Shown: one piece after another, positions 44,840 to 58,788 of the stretch
Layout: each line of letters starts with the position of its first letter
How positions within the stretch are numbered: the stretch's first letter is position 1
From: Ricinus communis
Taxonomy: Eukaryota > Streptophyta > Magnoliopsida > Malpighiales > Euphorbiaceae
Assembly (NCBI RefSeq): GCF_019578655.1
Contig: NC_063256.1
Coordinates: 8,060,001-8,124,000, forward strand
Direction: 5' to 3'
DNA: 64,000 nt
The notes under the pieces: model-generated
Told to the model about the DNA's origin: nothing
Seen by the model: the letters and a program-made list of their open reading frames with translations, nothing else
The model's database searches: none
Program-made: the position numbers and the translations under genes

Positions 44840-47800
44840 TGACAACCGAATTTTCTGGTAATTTGGAGTTTTGGGTGGTTTTGGGTGTGTAAATACCGGG
44901 AACTCTTGAATTTTGGTTATTGGGGGTTATAATCTTCCCAGGATTATTATGTTTTATTTTGTTTGTTAGAAAAAGATTTTCATTGGTCTCTAAGTGTAAT
45001 TTTCTTTTTTCCTATTGAAAATTCAAATGTTTAAGCAACTGTATTCAAATCATTTTCTCTGTAATTCTTCTTTTTCAAAATGACCATTTGCCCTTTAAGA
45101 AAAAAATGATATAAGAGAACAAAAGTGAAAACTGCATGCGATGGCGAAGTGGAAAAGTGAAAAAAGATATAAGAAAAGAAGTGCACGAATCATGAGTTTG
45201 GTCATGCTTCATGTGGACGACAACAGAGAATATCCACAATGCAAGATTTGTAAAATGATATTGATTAGTCTCTGTTACGACACTAAAATTGAACAAGATT
45301 AGGTAAATACATGGACAGAAACTGTGTTAGATTAAGTAGTTGATTTACATAGTTCATTAACGTCATGTCAAAAAGTTGACGAAGGAAATAGCAAAACGGA
45401 CCGTCTTTCTCCCATAAAATGTAGTTTCGATAATTTGTTATTATTACTTGTAATCTTTTCTATTAAAAATCTAAAAAATGGGAGTCTCTTTTCTCTTATT
45501 TATAATTAAAAGAAATAGAAGATATGAGAATGCAGAAGGCCGGGAAGCGTCAAAGGGTAATGAAAATGTCAAAACAAGAAGCCTAGAAGAGAACAAAATG
45601 GTTGGTAGGGTAACACATCGCAGTGGAGCTGAGCCAAGTCAATTTGGAAACCTGAAACCGTGTCCGGTGCTAATGGTTTCCAAGGTTCCTTGGTTCGGAG
45701 TGTTTTTGACTGTGGGCGGGGGGAAATTGCTTCTTGCCTGTGCAGTTACGCTTTGTATAAACTTGTACGATTTTCATTAATAAATATAAAAACTTGTACG
45801 ATTTTGGTTTTAATTCCTTCTCATCAATTCTCTCGTACATATGTACGTATGTTACCCAACAAAATAAAAAAGAATCTTCTCTTTCCAGTACTTTCTGCGA
45901 GCTGACCACGTGCAGTCTCATGTGTAATGGGACCCATAGTACTAGTTCCTATATCTGTAGCAAGCAAAATCCAAAATTTTACCTCAGGAATCAGGAATGG
46001 ATGTTCCGAAAAAGTTCGTTTTGGCCGTTCAACTTGTATCACCCCTTCATTATAATTTTTGAGCCGAGAGATTTCATATTTTCACACAAAACGCTCTATG
46101 GGTTTTTTTTTCTTTTTTTTTTTATGACACTTAAAATATTATAAGAGTTAAATTATTTATCATTTATACTTAAACTCACTAATACTCTTAATTGTAACTC
46201 ATTCATCTAATATTAATTATTTGTAATTCCGTCACCATTATTTATTATCTTATTTTATTTAAAATTAATCATGTCAATTTTTTAAAAATTTTAAAAAAAA
46301 ATTAAAAGAGAAAATAATCTCACAATTCAATTTTATTTTATTTTAATAAATTCTGACAAATTTTTAATAAACTAACAATATTAGATAATTTTTGCTTTGT
46401 GTTGTCTGACTAATAAAACTGATTTTACAGCGATTAGAATTTATTTCATATTCAATATCAAAACTATTATCAATATTAATAAATTTAATTATAAATTATT
46501 AATAATTTAACTATTAAAATATTAAAATATCATAAACAAATCATACGACCTATTATTATGTCAAAAAAATTAAACCATTTATCCTTACATAAAACTTGTA
46601 ATATATGCACCAATTCGACAAAATCAATTATTAAAGAGTAGCGTGACACACACAAAATTTATTATTAAGATAAAATATATTCTAATTTTGAAAAAAAGAA
46701 TATATTCTTACATAAAATTATGATTTTAGAACATTTTAATTAAGAAAAGAAGAAAAATAGTTCATATTTTTTTCTTTACAGCAAAGAGAAAGAACAAGTA
46801 TTTCTTTTCTTTTACCTTCATTGAGCAAAAAGATCCGAATCCTCAAACTTTATAATACCATAACCAATCTCTGCTCGAAAGTCATTCTACAATGGTACAT
46901 CTTAAAAGATCCTTACAACAATTACTACAGTTTCCAAAATATGATCATAATATCAAAACCAACTAACTATTATAGGTTTAGAATCAATCAATATTGAGTT
47001 TTGGTAACCCAATATAATAGACAAGCAACTTCAAGCTTTAATGATTTTTCAATGCTACTTTACGATAAAATCCCATTCGAACATTTAGAATTTCAATTTG
47101 AAGTCTCATATAGAAAAAATAACTTTAATTATAACAAAAGAAGAAGAATGAGTGATAAATTTGAGAAATTGAGATTAAGAAGGAAGTTATGGGATTTAAG
47201 AAAACTTACTCAACTTGAATGAAATTGATTTCAAAAGACAGCTTTCAATCCTATAAATGTTTTCCTCTATCAATTCTACAAGAGGTTTCAAATTGAAACT
47301 AGCAGCATCGATTTAAGGGAAAACTATATATATATAAGGTTTAGATGCTAATAATGGTAATTAAGGAAGAAGCTTGAGGGAAGCGAGTCTATGGACATAA
47401 AAATCAACCCAAAAGATGGTTGTAATCACCATAAATGTTGGCTTGCGATGGTTTGATTCAAAACTTGCAAAACGAAGCTTTGGGAAGATAATTCAAGGTT
47501 TAAACTTGATTCGATGGATGATAAAAATAAAAAGAGAGAAAAAGAAATAGTCAAGAAAACTTTTAGTAGTCGTTAAATTAACTAAAGCTCGCATTGCATA
47601 TGGTAAAGAAATGGAAAAAATGTTGCTTATAAAAACAGCTTAATGACCCAAAAAAATTTTAAATTTTTGGCATTTTTTCTAAAATATCTAATGCTTTCAA
47701 TTTTGCCCAAAGAGTGACTAGATTAAAATTTTGTCTTTTTAAATAGAATTGAAGTGAAATAGAGGGCTAATTTTTATTAGGTGGCACTAGAGAGAAAAAG

Positions 47801-48064
47801 AAAAAAGAAAAAAAAAACTGTTAAATCAGCATAAATCAATTGCTGACTCAGATTCCATCTCAAAACACACCGTTTCAAGTTTTTCTTTTTTCTAAAAGAC
47901 CCTTGCCAAAAAGCTTCGATAGTCCAAGACTCTCCTCACGTTTCAAAATTTGACCATAAACAAAAACCTTTTAAGGCCTTCTAGAAACCAGAGTATCCTT
48001 TCCTCTTTCTAAAGTCACCACCCACATTTCCTCCACCACTAAAACAGCAACAACCGTCGCTATC

Positions 48065-48684
48065 ATCCACACCACCACAAAAGATGCCACCTTTTGCTTC
48101 AATTATGACTTCTCAGTCCAAAAAATCCTACTTCTCCAAACAAATTTAGCATACAATCAGAAATAATTACTATTAATGTTGTTGGCCAAATCTCTCAAAC
48201 TACAAAGCAAACTCCACCTTTATTAGGTTTCAAATCACTCTTTTCTCAACTCGCTGAGTCAGCTCAATTGGGTCCTCAATTCTTTGCTAGAGACTCATCT
48301 ATAGTTGTTCTGTATTTTGCTTTCTCTGTTAAGAACTCATAATCTCCCTTCAAAGCTAAAGCTTTTGGTATTGGAAATTTGATTGATGAGTCCAAATTTC
48401 ATAATATTGAGTCACTTTTAATCAATTTTTTATTAAATTCATTTCAACTAAATGCTTTTAACCTCGAAAAATTTCTAACTTTACTATTAAACGACTGTGA
48501 ATTTACTTCTACCATCGCCACGACACCATTGCAAACTCTCCATGTTGGTCATGGCAGTAAAATAACATCTTCTGCTCGGTTTTTAAGGAGAAAATCGTCG
48601 ATTTTTACTCAATTCACAATAATTGATTCTCTTCTATATATTATTTTCTATTTGTTGCAGTGTGTATACACCAATTTTAGGTAA
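48065..48684 (+). pseudogene. possible decayed coding sequence of unknown family
   Basis: Starting near ATG 48083 (MPPFASIMTSQSKKSYFS), a frame change near 48130-48150 leads into a frame reading SEIITINVVGQISQ and PLLGFKSLFSQLAESAQLGP, then one TAA near 48340, then the same frame open to about 48684 (IESLLINFLLNSFQLNAF). The amino-acid make-up is more protein-like than the surrounding AT-rich DNA and the coding potential extends about 550 bp with one frameshift and one stop. I do not recognise the family; it may be chance. Confidence 0.25.
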
Positions 48685-49898
48685 AAGAATTTAAAATAAA
48701 ATAATATAATTATTATCTAAGTTTGATATATATATTGCAATAAATAGAAGAATGATACATATTACAAGTATTTTTTATTTTGATATTAAATGATTAATAC
48801 ATATTTTATTATTTAAATCTAATAAAATTTGTGTGAATTATCAACAATAAATAAGAATTTATAAATTTAAAAAAAAAAATCAGAAAGAGACTAGAGGAAA
48901 ATGCTTTCCACACTTAACATCTCTTATTTTCAGTAACTAAACAGAAATTAAAGATAGAAATATGCTGCAACGTTAAAAAAGAACTCCCAATTTTCTTCTT
49001 TTATTATATTTTCTTTTTAAATATCAAGAAATATGAATTGAGTGGTGACTGTCTTCTTGGTGTTGTCTAATCATAATTCCCGCAATTTCAGTAGGAAGAG
49101 ACTATTCGCACGAGCACTGATTTGCTATTTCACGAGTCTGAACTATGAGGTAGAATAATGAGTAAATAAAATGTAGTTATTTGATTGAACATGCAATTTC
49201 TTTTTGAATAGAGAAATTATAAAATTACTAACCCTAATTTGATAACTTATGTGGAGATGGAATTGGAGAGGGCAGAGAAAGCTTAACTGGGAACTCTTCT
49301 GTGATAAAAAGAATTTGATAGAAAATATTTTTATTGTTAATATTCATTTTGTTGTAGGGGAACTTGAATATTCTGTCAATGCAAATTGGTAGCCCATGGC
49401 TTCTCACAAGTGAATATAATTGACCAGTAACAAACATTTGAGAGGCATCTAAGTTGTTTGGATTCCACGATGCCTACTGCATCCATATGTTTGTAGAAAG
49501 TAGAAAGGATTCCACATTCATCCACCATAATGATCAGCTGTGCTGTGATTGTGTTCTCATTTGTAACTTCATTTATAAAAAGGAACATTCCATTAACAGC
49601 TAGGATACTAGATTAATAAGCATGAACAGCTTACTTAATTATGAACTTCTCACACTACACTAACTATTATAAGGTCTGCTAATTGTACTTATTGATGCTA
49701 AAGCATTTTTTTGGTTTAATCTTTATCACAATTAATGGGCTAATATGCCTTGAAAGCCTACTAATTGATCACTTTTGCCAAGCAAGACTCGGTCTTTTTT
49801 TCCACTTCTCACTCATTCTACAAAATGAGTTCATGGAGGCAGTTCAACAGCTTCAATTAATTCTGTTTTTTATCTCCTTTTAGATTCGGATTCTCTAT

Positions 49899-49905
49899 TA
49901 TAAAT
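49899..49905 (+). promoter_or_regulatory. TATA box of subtilase gene
   Basis: TATAAAT, about 102-108 bp upstream of ATG 50007; a pyrimidine-rich leader (poly-T with TTTCTCC) follows. Confidence 0.5.
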
Positions 49906-50006
49906 TCTCATATATTCTGAGTGAATTAATCATCTCATTTCTCCTATTCACTCCATCTCTCTTCCATATACTTGATTCTTCTTTCTTTTTTTTTTTTCTT
50001 TCTCCA

Positions 50007-52301
50007 ATGGGTTGCTTTTGGTCTACCATTTTCATTATATTTTGTGTCTCCTCCCGTATTGCTTTCTCTGAGATCAACACTGTCCAAACTTTCATTGTTA
50101 GTGTTGAAAATTCCATGAAACCAGTTCACTTCTATGAGCTAGATCAATGGTATAGCTCTATACTGAAAGACCTCAAATCCAACTCTTCAGTTTCAATTGG
50201 CCACATCTATAAGACAGTATTTGAAGGCTTTTCCGTCGAGCTTACACCACTGCAAGCCCAAGAACTTGGAAAACGCCCTGAAATTCTTGGGATGTTTCCT
50301 GAACATATTTATCAACTCCAAACTACCAGGTCACCTGAGTTTCTTGGACTGCGAAATGATTCCGGCGGAAAAAGCCCGTCTTTCCTGTCAGAATTCGGTG
50401 CCGATGTTATTATCGGAATGCTCGACACTGGAATATGGCCAGAACTATATAGTTTTCGTGACGATGGCCTTGGTCCCATTCCTTCTACGTGGAAAGGAGA
50501 ATGCCAAGGAGGAGAGGGATTTCCCAAAACCTTATGCAACAGAAAACTCATTGGCGTCCGCTACTTCACCGGAGCAAATGGAGACCGCCAATCTGGCCCC
50601 AATACAGCTAGAGACACTGTAGGCCATGGCACACACACGGCTTCTACCGCTGCAGGACAAGCGGTGACCAATGCTTCGTTTCTTGGTACTTTTGCAAGAG
50701 GCACTGCAGTGGGCATTGCACCCAAAGCAAGACTTGCAATTTATAAGGTGTGTACAGAGATTGGTTGCAGAGGCTCGGACATACTTGCTGGTTTTGACAA
50801 GGCCGTTGAAGATGGAGTCAATGTGATATCTGTATCCTTAGGGTCATTCTATGCCTTACCGTTGATTGATGATGAGGTGGCGATTGGCTCTTTTGGTGCA
50901 ATGGTGAAAGGTATAATTGTATCAGCTTCAGCAGGCAATTCTGGTCCTCAAACCGCTTCCGTGTGTAATGTAGCACCATGGATAATCACCGTTGGGGCTA
51001 GTTCTATAGATAGGAAGTTCCCAGCTGATTTATTACTGGAAGATGGTGGCGTAATAAGTGGAGTATCTCTCTTCAACGGCGCTGCATTTCCTGAAAATGA
51101 ATATTGGCCGTTGATTTACGCGGCAAATGCATCATTGAACTCTTCTGATGCCAGTGCTTACTGTGACGGATCCTTAGACCAAGAACTAGTGAGTGGCAAG
51201 ATCGTAGTGTGTGATACTGGCATGCTGTCAAGTCCTGAAAAAGGTTTGGTTGTTAAGGCATCGGGAGGGGTTGGTGCTGTCGTTGCTAATGTAAAATCCT
51301 GGGGTTTAATAACTGATGCGTACTTGACTCCTGGATTGTCCATCACCGATTCAGGTCGTAGACTTCTTTTGGATTACATGTCCTCTACTCCTAATCCACG
51401 GGCTATGATGGTGTTCCGTGGGACACAGGTCGGGGTCAAACCTGCACCTGTGGTTGCTTTTTTCTCATCTCGTGGGCCCAACACTCGTTCTATGTATGTG
51501 ATGAAGCCAGATGTGATTGCTCCAGGTGTCGACATCTTAGCCGGTTGGTCCAAAGTCTCTCCACCGTCTGGATTATCAGAAGATAAGCGGAGCACCGAAT
51601 TCAATATAATATCTGGAACATCAATGTCCTGTCCACACGTATCAGGTATTGCTGCTCTTCTGAAAGGATCGCACAGCCACTGGTCACCTGCCATGATCAA
51701 ATCAGCCATCATGACAACTGCGTATACACATGATCAAGATGGCAATCCGTTGTTAGAAGACACGACGTACGGTGTAAGTACTGCAGGGGATATGGGAGCT
51801 GGACACGTGGATCCAGAAAAAGCCAATGATCCAGGTCTTGTATACGATATGACTTCTGATGACTACGTGGATTTTCTATGTGCGTCGAATTTGACGCAAA
51901 AAGAGATAAAGATTATCACTCATAGATCAGTGGAATGCAAGAATATCGGAAACGCATGGGACCTAAACTATCCTGCGATTTCTGTTCCTTTCCAAGCATC
52001 AAAGCCCTCTATAAAAGAGATCTCAGTGAAGAGAACGGTGACACATGTTGAAGAAGGAGCGTCAAGCTACAGTGTGGAGGTCAAGAAACCAGAGGACACA
52101 GATGTAACTGTTGATCCTCCATTGCTGGTTTTCACAAGCAACGGGGAAAAACTGAGCTACACGGTTAGGATCGTGTCGAAGATGCAAGAAATACCGAGTG
52201 GGGAATTCAAGAGTGAGTTTGGGCAACTTACTTGGACGGATGGGACGCACCGAGTTACTTCGCCTTTGGTAGTGACATGGTATGGCGATGATGATTATTA
52301 A
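50007..52301 (+). CDS. subtilisin-like serine protease, SBT1 group (S8, intronless)
   Basis: Secreted protease of 764 residues in a single exon, as is common in the SBT1 group. Order: signal peptide (about 1-21); inhibitor I9 prodomain (about 28-107, ending near LQTTRSPEFLGL, the usual processing region); S8 catalytic domain with Asp140 (GMLDTGIWPE), His207 (GHGTHTAS), Asn311 (ASAGNSGP) and Ser539 (SGTSMSCPH); a protease-associated insertion at about 345-475; and a C-terminal fibronectin-III-like domain (about 655-762). All four catalytic residues are present, so it should be active in the apoplast. The long frame ends at TAA 52299-52301 with no frame defects. I cannot give the exact SBT1 number or substrate. 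Several complementary-strand frames inside it are shadows. Confidence 0.96.
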   Translation: MGCFWSTIFIIFCVSSRIAFSEINTVQTFIVSVENSMKPVHFYELDQWYSSILKDLKSNSSVSIGHIYKTVFEGFSVELTPLQAQELGKRPEILGMFPEHIYQLQTTRSPEFLGLRNDSGGKSPSFLSEFGADVIIGMLDTGIWPELYSFRDDGLGPIPSTWKGECQGGEGFPKTLCNRKLIGVRYFTGANGDRQSGPNTARDTVGHGTHTASTAAGQAVTNASFLGTFARGTAVGIAPKARLAIYKVCTEIGCRGSDILAGFDKAVEDGVNVISVSLGSFYALPLIDDEVAIGSFGAMVKGIIVSASAGNSGPQTASVCNVAPWIITVGASSIDRKFPADLLLEDGGVISGVSLFNGAAFPENEYWPLIYAANASLNSSDASAYCDGSLDQELVSGKIVVCDTGMLSSPEKGLVVKASGGVGAVVANVKSWGLITDAYLTPGLSITDSGRRLLLDYMSSTPNPRAMMVFRGTQVGVKPAPVVAFFSSRGPNTRSMYVMKPDVIAPGVDILAGWSKVSPPSGLSEDKRSTEFNIISGTSMSCPHVSGIAALLKGSHSHWSPAMIKSAIMTTAYTHDQDGNPLLEDTTYGVSTAGDMGAGHVDPEKANDPGLVYDMTSDDYVDFLCASNLTQKEIKIITHRSVECKNIGNAWDLNYPAISVPFQASKPSIKEISVKRTVTHVEEGASSYSVEVKKPEDTDVTVDPPLLVFTSNGEKLSYTVRIVSKMQEIPSGEFKSEFGQLTWTDGTHRVTSPLVVTWYGDDDY

Positions 52302-53447
52302 GATAATTTAATTACCAAATCATGTAGTTTGAGTGGTAGTCTAAATAAGATTTTGGCATGCTGATTATATAAAGTGTTTGTATTTAGTTTGTTTCTTGTC
52401 GTGCAATGGAAGAAAAGCGACGGATTATTGGTTTCAAAACAAAACTGCACTACCAAATTAATTGTGTTTTTCTCTTCTTCACAATTAGTAGCGGTCTTAA
52501 GGTTTTTATTTTTTATTCTCTTTTCCTTTTTATGGAATGATGATGAAATTCTGATATATCTCCATCTGATGAAATTTATCAATTGGGTTTTGAATTAGAC
52601 CTTTAATTAGCTGAAGAAAGAGATGTATATTTGTGAGAGATTTAGATATACATTGTAACACATAATTCATCTAATCTAATATTCATTGTTAGTCTTAATT
52701 TCAAGTTGTATAACTATTACTATGGATATCTACTATTAAGATCCATTTAATAAAATATTTAACACGTTTTAAATACTATTAATCCATAATATCTGTATGT
52801 CTAAATTAATTTATTATACAGTATATACAAATGAAAAATTAAAAGAATATACATATCAATTTGTTTCTATAAATCATAAATAAATTCATTAATTTATTTT
52901 TTAAGCAAACTTAGATAACAGATACCTACACATAATAATTCTTATCTATTATAGATGTTGATTTTGTTATACATATCCATTCTAAATCATAGGTTGGGGC
53001 ATCTCAATCCATTAATAAAAACAACTTTCTGAAAATATACTAAATCAACAAGAATTATCATTTTTACGATGTAATTTTTTTTTTTCAAAAATCTGATTTA
53101 TTTAAATTCTTTCTTTTTACAAGAATTATCATTTTTACTATGTAATTTTACTTGTTTTAAAAATCTGATTTAATTTAAAAAATTTCTCTAATTTTATGGT
53201 AGTTATTTTTCGATTATTTTATTAAAAAATAAATAAACAATCGACCAAAACCATAAATTGAAAAAGAAATCTGTATTTTTAATATTTCAACACATTGGAA
53301 ACGAAGATAAGTTAAGAAAAATGTAAATTTGATAAAAAGAAACAAAAACACATGGAATTTATGGTATTTTTTTGAAAATATAATGCACAAAAAGAAAAAG
53401 TATTAAAAGAGAAAATACTCAGCCCATAAAATAGCAACCAACGTAAA
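52302..53447. other. intergenic between subtilase and RPL19
   Basis: AT-rich, no gene. A phrase of about 25 bp (AAGAATTATCATTTTTAC plus TATGTAATTTT) occurs twice at about 53049 and 53120, a local duplication. Confidence 0.55.
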
Positions 53448-53567
53448 ATGGGCCCATCCAGAAGTGGGTAAATTCTATCTTATAAAGCCAATCCGTATTT
53501 GAGGCCCAACAAGCAGAACCCTTTGCAGAAACCCTAATTGACAAGCCTAGAAACCCGTGGTATATAA
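53448..53567 (+). promoter_or_regulatory. ribosomal-protein-type promoter (site II, telo box, TATA) of RPL19
   Basis: ATGGGCCCAT at 53448-53457 and AGGCCCA at 53502-53508 are site II (TGGGCC/T) elements; the telo box AAACCCTAA lies at 53529-53537 and a TATATAA at 53561-53567. This combination is the known signature of plant ribosomal-protein and growth-linked promoters. The start codon follows at 53639 after a pyrimidine-containing leader. Confidence 0.8.
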
Positions 53568-53638
53568 ACGCGCTAAGCATTTCCTGGTCTTATCTCTCTG
53601 CAATTAGCAGCTACAAACGGGAGGGGGAGAAAGAAGAA

Positions 53639-55213
<1,575 letters not shown>

Positions 55214-56131
55214 GATCAAATTTAGAGAGTTCTAGAAGATCCTGTTATTGTGGCAGAGTAGTTTTGTTGTTCCTGTGTGGTTTATTTTGTTTATTTGGAC
55301 TATGTTACCTTAAGATGGAACGAAGTTTAAAGCATTGACACTATATAGCTTCAGTTTTCTTTTTCTTTACTGCTCTCATTGCTTGTATTTTGATTCTTTA
55401 ACTCTTAATCAGATTTTAGTTTATTTCGTTTGTTAATGATTTATGTATTTGTGTTGGTTCTCAATCCTAGAGATCTTGCAAAATGTTCAAAGGTTAGGTC
55501 AGTGACCCTTGAACTTCCTGTGGTTGTTAAGAAAATTCTTTGGGGAATTTGTGGAGCGTATCCTTGTTCCAGTTCTGATAGACAATTTCTGCGTGCAATT
55601 ATGTAAATAGAAAACATTTTCGATATATTTTGTAACCCAAACAGCGATAGGAGGCTTTTACAACAACATTCCAGAGCACCGGTCATAAGATGTACCTGCT
55701 ATCTGACATGAGAATAGGACCTGTTATATTTTCACAGAATATTACACGAATTCAAGCCCGTCTCCGGGTGCTCCGGTGCTTGTGAGAAATGCTATGCTGA
55801 CGCTCGTACTTTCATTTCAACCGATGTACGGCATACATCAGCATCGCTGATATTTTAACCCATGATCTTTTCTTAGAATTATATACTACAATTCATAAGC
55901 AAGTACAAGAGCAATTCATCTGTAAGATATATCTTTTCATTATTGGCATCGCCTCTTTCTATTAGCTAGAGGTTATGTCTGCAGTCAGACAATTCATCAG
56001 CCTTTAGTAGAGCCACTTGGAAAAATAGTCCTTCCGTGAGCTGGGTTTCATTCTCATAGTACATATTCTACAGACTTCTCTGGTAGCGCTGATTGGAAAA
56101 GGGCACCCCATCATTATCTCTGAATAATGGT
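55214..56131. other. region between convergent RPL19 and ethylene receptor
   Basis: 3' UTRs of both convergent genes. 56068-56131 holds the remainder of what looks like the original C-terminus of the receptor in another frame (see findings). No other gene is supported. Confidence 0.55.
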
Positions 56132-58788
56132 TTATATCCAGTAAAATCTGCACTTGCATGGTTTGCTCGACCTTTGGGTGCGGCTTGGTGCACAAATCGC
56201 AAGTTTGACAATGAATGTAGCATTGGTACCTTTGTCGAGGCCTTCACTCTCAATCCATATATGGCCTCCCATTAGACTAACAAACCTGATTCAATTATTT
56301 GATACAGCAAGTCAGAAAGATAGAGGTGATTACTAAGACAACGGGCAAGTACATGTAATCAATCTGATATGTTTCCAATATCATAATCCCTAGCCAGTAA
56401 AAGTCTAGCTCCTTGCTTGACAAAGAGAAGCAAGAATGCCCAAGACAAGCTAAGAATTATAATTTGCACAATAAACAACCATAATTCACAAAAGATAAGC
56501 AATAGACATTTTCTAGCTAACCGTTTGCAGATGGCAAGTCCAAGTCCTGCACCACCATTATTTCTGCTAGATCCACTTCGGGGCTGATTGAATTTGGTAA
56601 AGATGAGTGGGATGTCTTGTGGAAGAACGCCACAACCAGAATCCTTTACCTGTAACAATCAACACGATAATTATGCCAAACCGGGAAATTAAAATTGAAT
56701 TTGGCTGTAGCAAGTATAACATTGAAAAACTTTAAAAGGAGTGCAACAAACTGCCAAAATAGCAACAATAACACGCACAGAGATGGTTAACGTTAATTCT
56801 GAGATTATAGAAGATGACACGTAAACTTCAATAATATGGGAATTCAGATGCAACGGTAAATAACCTGTATTCGTAGATAGAAGTGGCCATCACTCGACAT
56901 CGGGTAAAACTCAGGAGGATGCCAGTCTCTCAGAGAATCTGGTTTCGCAACAGAAACTATAACTGAAACATAGCCCTCCTTCGTGTACTTGACAGCATTA
57001 CCTACTACATTTAAAATAGTTTGCATAAGACGTTTCTCATCCCCAACGGCAAGCACAGGTAAATCTGGGGCCATGATCAAAGTCATAGACAACTTCTTTA
57101 GAGATGCAATGGGCTTTATCAAATTGACAACCTACATTTTTCCAGAGCAAAACTATATTAGTACACATATAAACTAGTTGATAGTAGTCAAGAAATCAGG
57201 GACTTTCACCTCTCTGAAGACCTCATGAAGGTTGAAGATTTGGATTTCTAATACAAGTCTGCCATCTTCAAGTCTAGAAAGATCTAAAACATCATTAGTA
57301 AGTGTTGCCAAGAGGTTGCTGCTCTTTAATATTGTCTCAATCATCGCTCTCTGTTCAGAAGTCAGCTCAGTCTCTAAAAGGAGCGAAGACAATGCAATGA
57401 TTGCATGCATTGGCGTCCTCATTTCATGGTTCATCACGGCAAGGAAATCATTGCGAGCATGAATTGCCATTTCTGCTTCTCTACGAGCTAACTTCAAAGC
57501 AATATTCTGCTCCATGAGTTGATCACGTGCTCGCATAGACTCTTCCAGAATAGCAGCATGTGAAAGAGCAACTGCTACCTATTTAAATATACAAGGAAAG
57601 TTGAGAAGTTTAGATCATATATGCAAGTTTTACCAACTTGTAGCTTTATATAATGAGAATGGCTTAGGACTACCACGTGAAAAAGAAAAACAAGTAATCA
57701 AATTTACCAGATAAAATATAAAATTGAACATAACATCTCTTAACATAACATCATATTATGGCAGGTAGAAAGACACTAGTGAATTAGATATATAAGTTAG
57801 AAAAATGGGAAACAAAATTGAAAACCTATATCCTATTTCTAACGGAAACCCCTTGAAATAAAGAAATTTAAATCATAAAGACCTGGTCTGCAACGACTTC
57901 AACAAGTTCCAACTCATGGTCCCGCCATTTTCTAGCACTGTCTGTGGGAAGAATCAGAACCATGATGGCATAATTTTTTGCAGAGAGGTCGGGCCAATCA
58001 TTGATTTGGAAGTTTGAAAGATGTAGAAGAGGTACACGAACAGCAACAACCTCTGGTGGTGTGTATCTACCAACAAGAGGTCTGATCCTAGCCAGTGGAC
58101 AGGTATAAGGTATACGCATTGCTCGAGCGCTGTTGAAGACTTCATTAACAACAGGAAGATTTATTGGCACATTTATTCCAACTTGTATTTGGTAGTTTAG
58201 GGTATGAGAAAGTTGCAGAGTCATATCAGACCGTGAAGGCATCCACAGTGCACATTCCTCCAGGCCTAAGGTTCTACCCAACTCAACAAGAGTAGTTCTC
58301 AGTATTGTATGTCTGTCAAGTGTGCTTCTGATTTCATGAGTCAGCATTCTTACATGCCTTCCAGTTTCTTCTTGTGTAAGAATGAGGCCCATTTCCCTGT
58401 CAAGTTCTTCAGCCTTGTTCTTCAGAATCAATTCTCGAGTTTTAACACTCAGCAGATCAGGAATAATATGAACAAGCATCAATGCAGTTGCGCATGATAC
58501 AATGGCACAAGAAATTTTTGCAATAGTCATCACCACGGCAACAGCTTTAGAATGCATGGTGAATGTCCACAAGTTTATGAAGTGAGTTGCTCCACAAAGA
58601 ACAATGAAAGCACCAAATTGCATGAGCACCCATCTATATGGAAAGAAAGCGGATTTTTGCACAAAATAAATGAGCTCGACAGGAATTGAGAAGTACGCGA
58701 AGGCAATCAAGACATCCGATATATATTGATATTTCACAAGAAGTTCCTCATGGTGCCATTGTGTGTCAATGCAGTCACAGGACTCCAT
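56132..58788 (-). CDS. ERS1: ethylene receptor, subfamily I, ERS1 type (no receiver domain)
   Basis: ER-membrane ethylene sensor. Five coding exons: 58788-57883, 57578-57210, 57131-56865, 56649-56522 and 56285-56132; 607 residues from [10 protein letters not shown] (an in-frame ATG nine bases upstream is also possible). N-terminal Cys4/Cys6 (dimer disulfides), three membrane helices (about 20-44, 53-73, 88-112) with the copper/ethylene-binding Cys65 and His69, and a GAF domain (about 158-302) lead into a histidine kinase. The kinase has His353 (VMNHEMRTP), the N box NVVGN at 466-470, G1 DSGCG at 517-521 and G2 GGAGLG at 546-551. All subfamily I kinase motifs are intact. There is no receiver domain, as in ERS1. 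The last 19 residues (after VKLAIC, 583-588) are out of register with the expected family end, which is open in the next frame. An acceptor at 58801 and a donor near 59684 suggest an intron in the 5' UTR. Confidence 0.93.

Larger units (their letters stand above)
44840..50006. other. intergenic, 5 kb
   Basis: 44840-45100 is the ERF 3' UTR. The rest is AT-rich and repeat-like with no intact gene. Short open frames at 45478-45780, 45794-46144 and 47001-47222 show no protein-like conservation features. A possible worn coding relic lies at about 48060-48680. The promoter of the subtilase gene occupies the last few hundred bases. Confidence 0.5.

Noticed and set aside
45478..46144. Two open frames of 100-116 residues downstream of the ERF gene
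   Set aside because: No domain, no good start context, and composition like the surrounding intergenic DNA.
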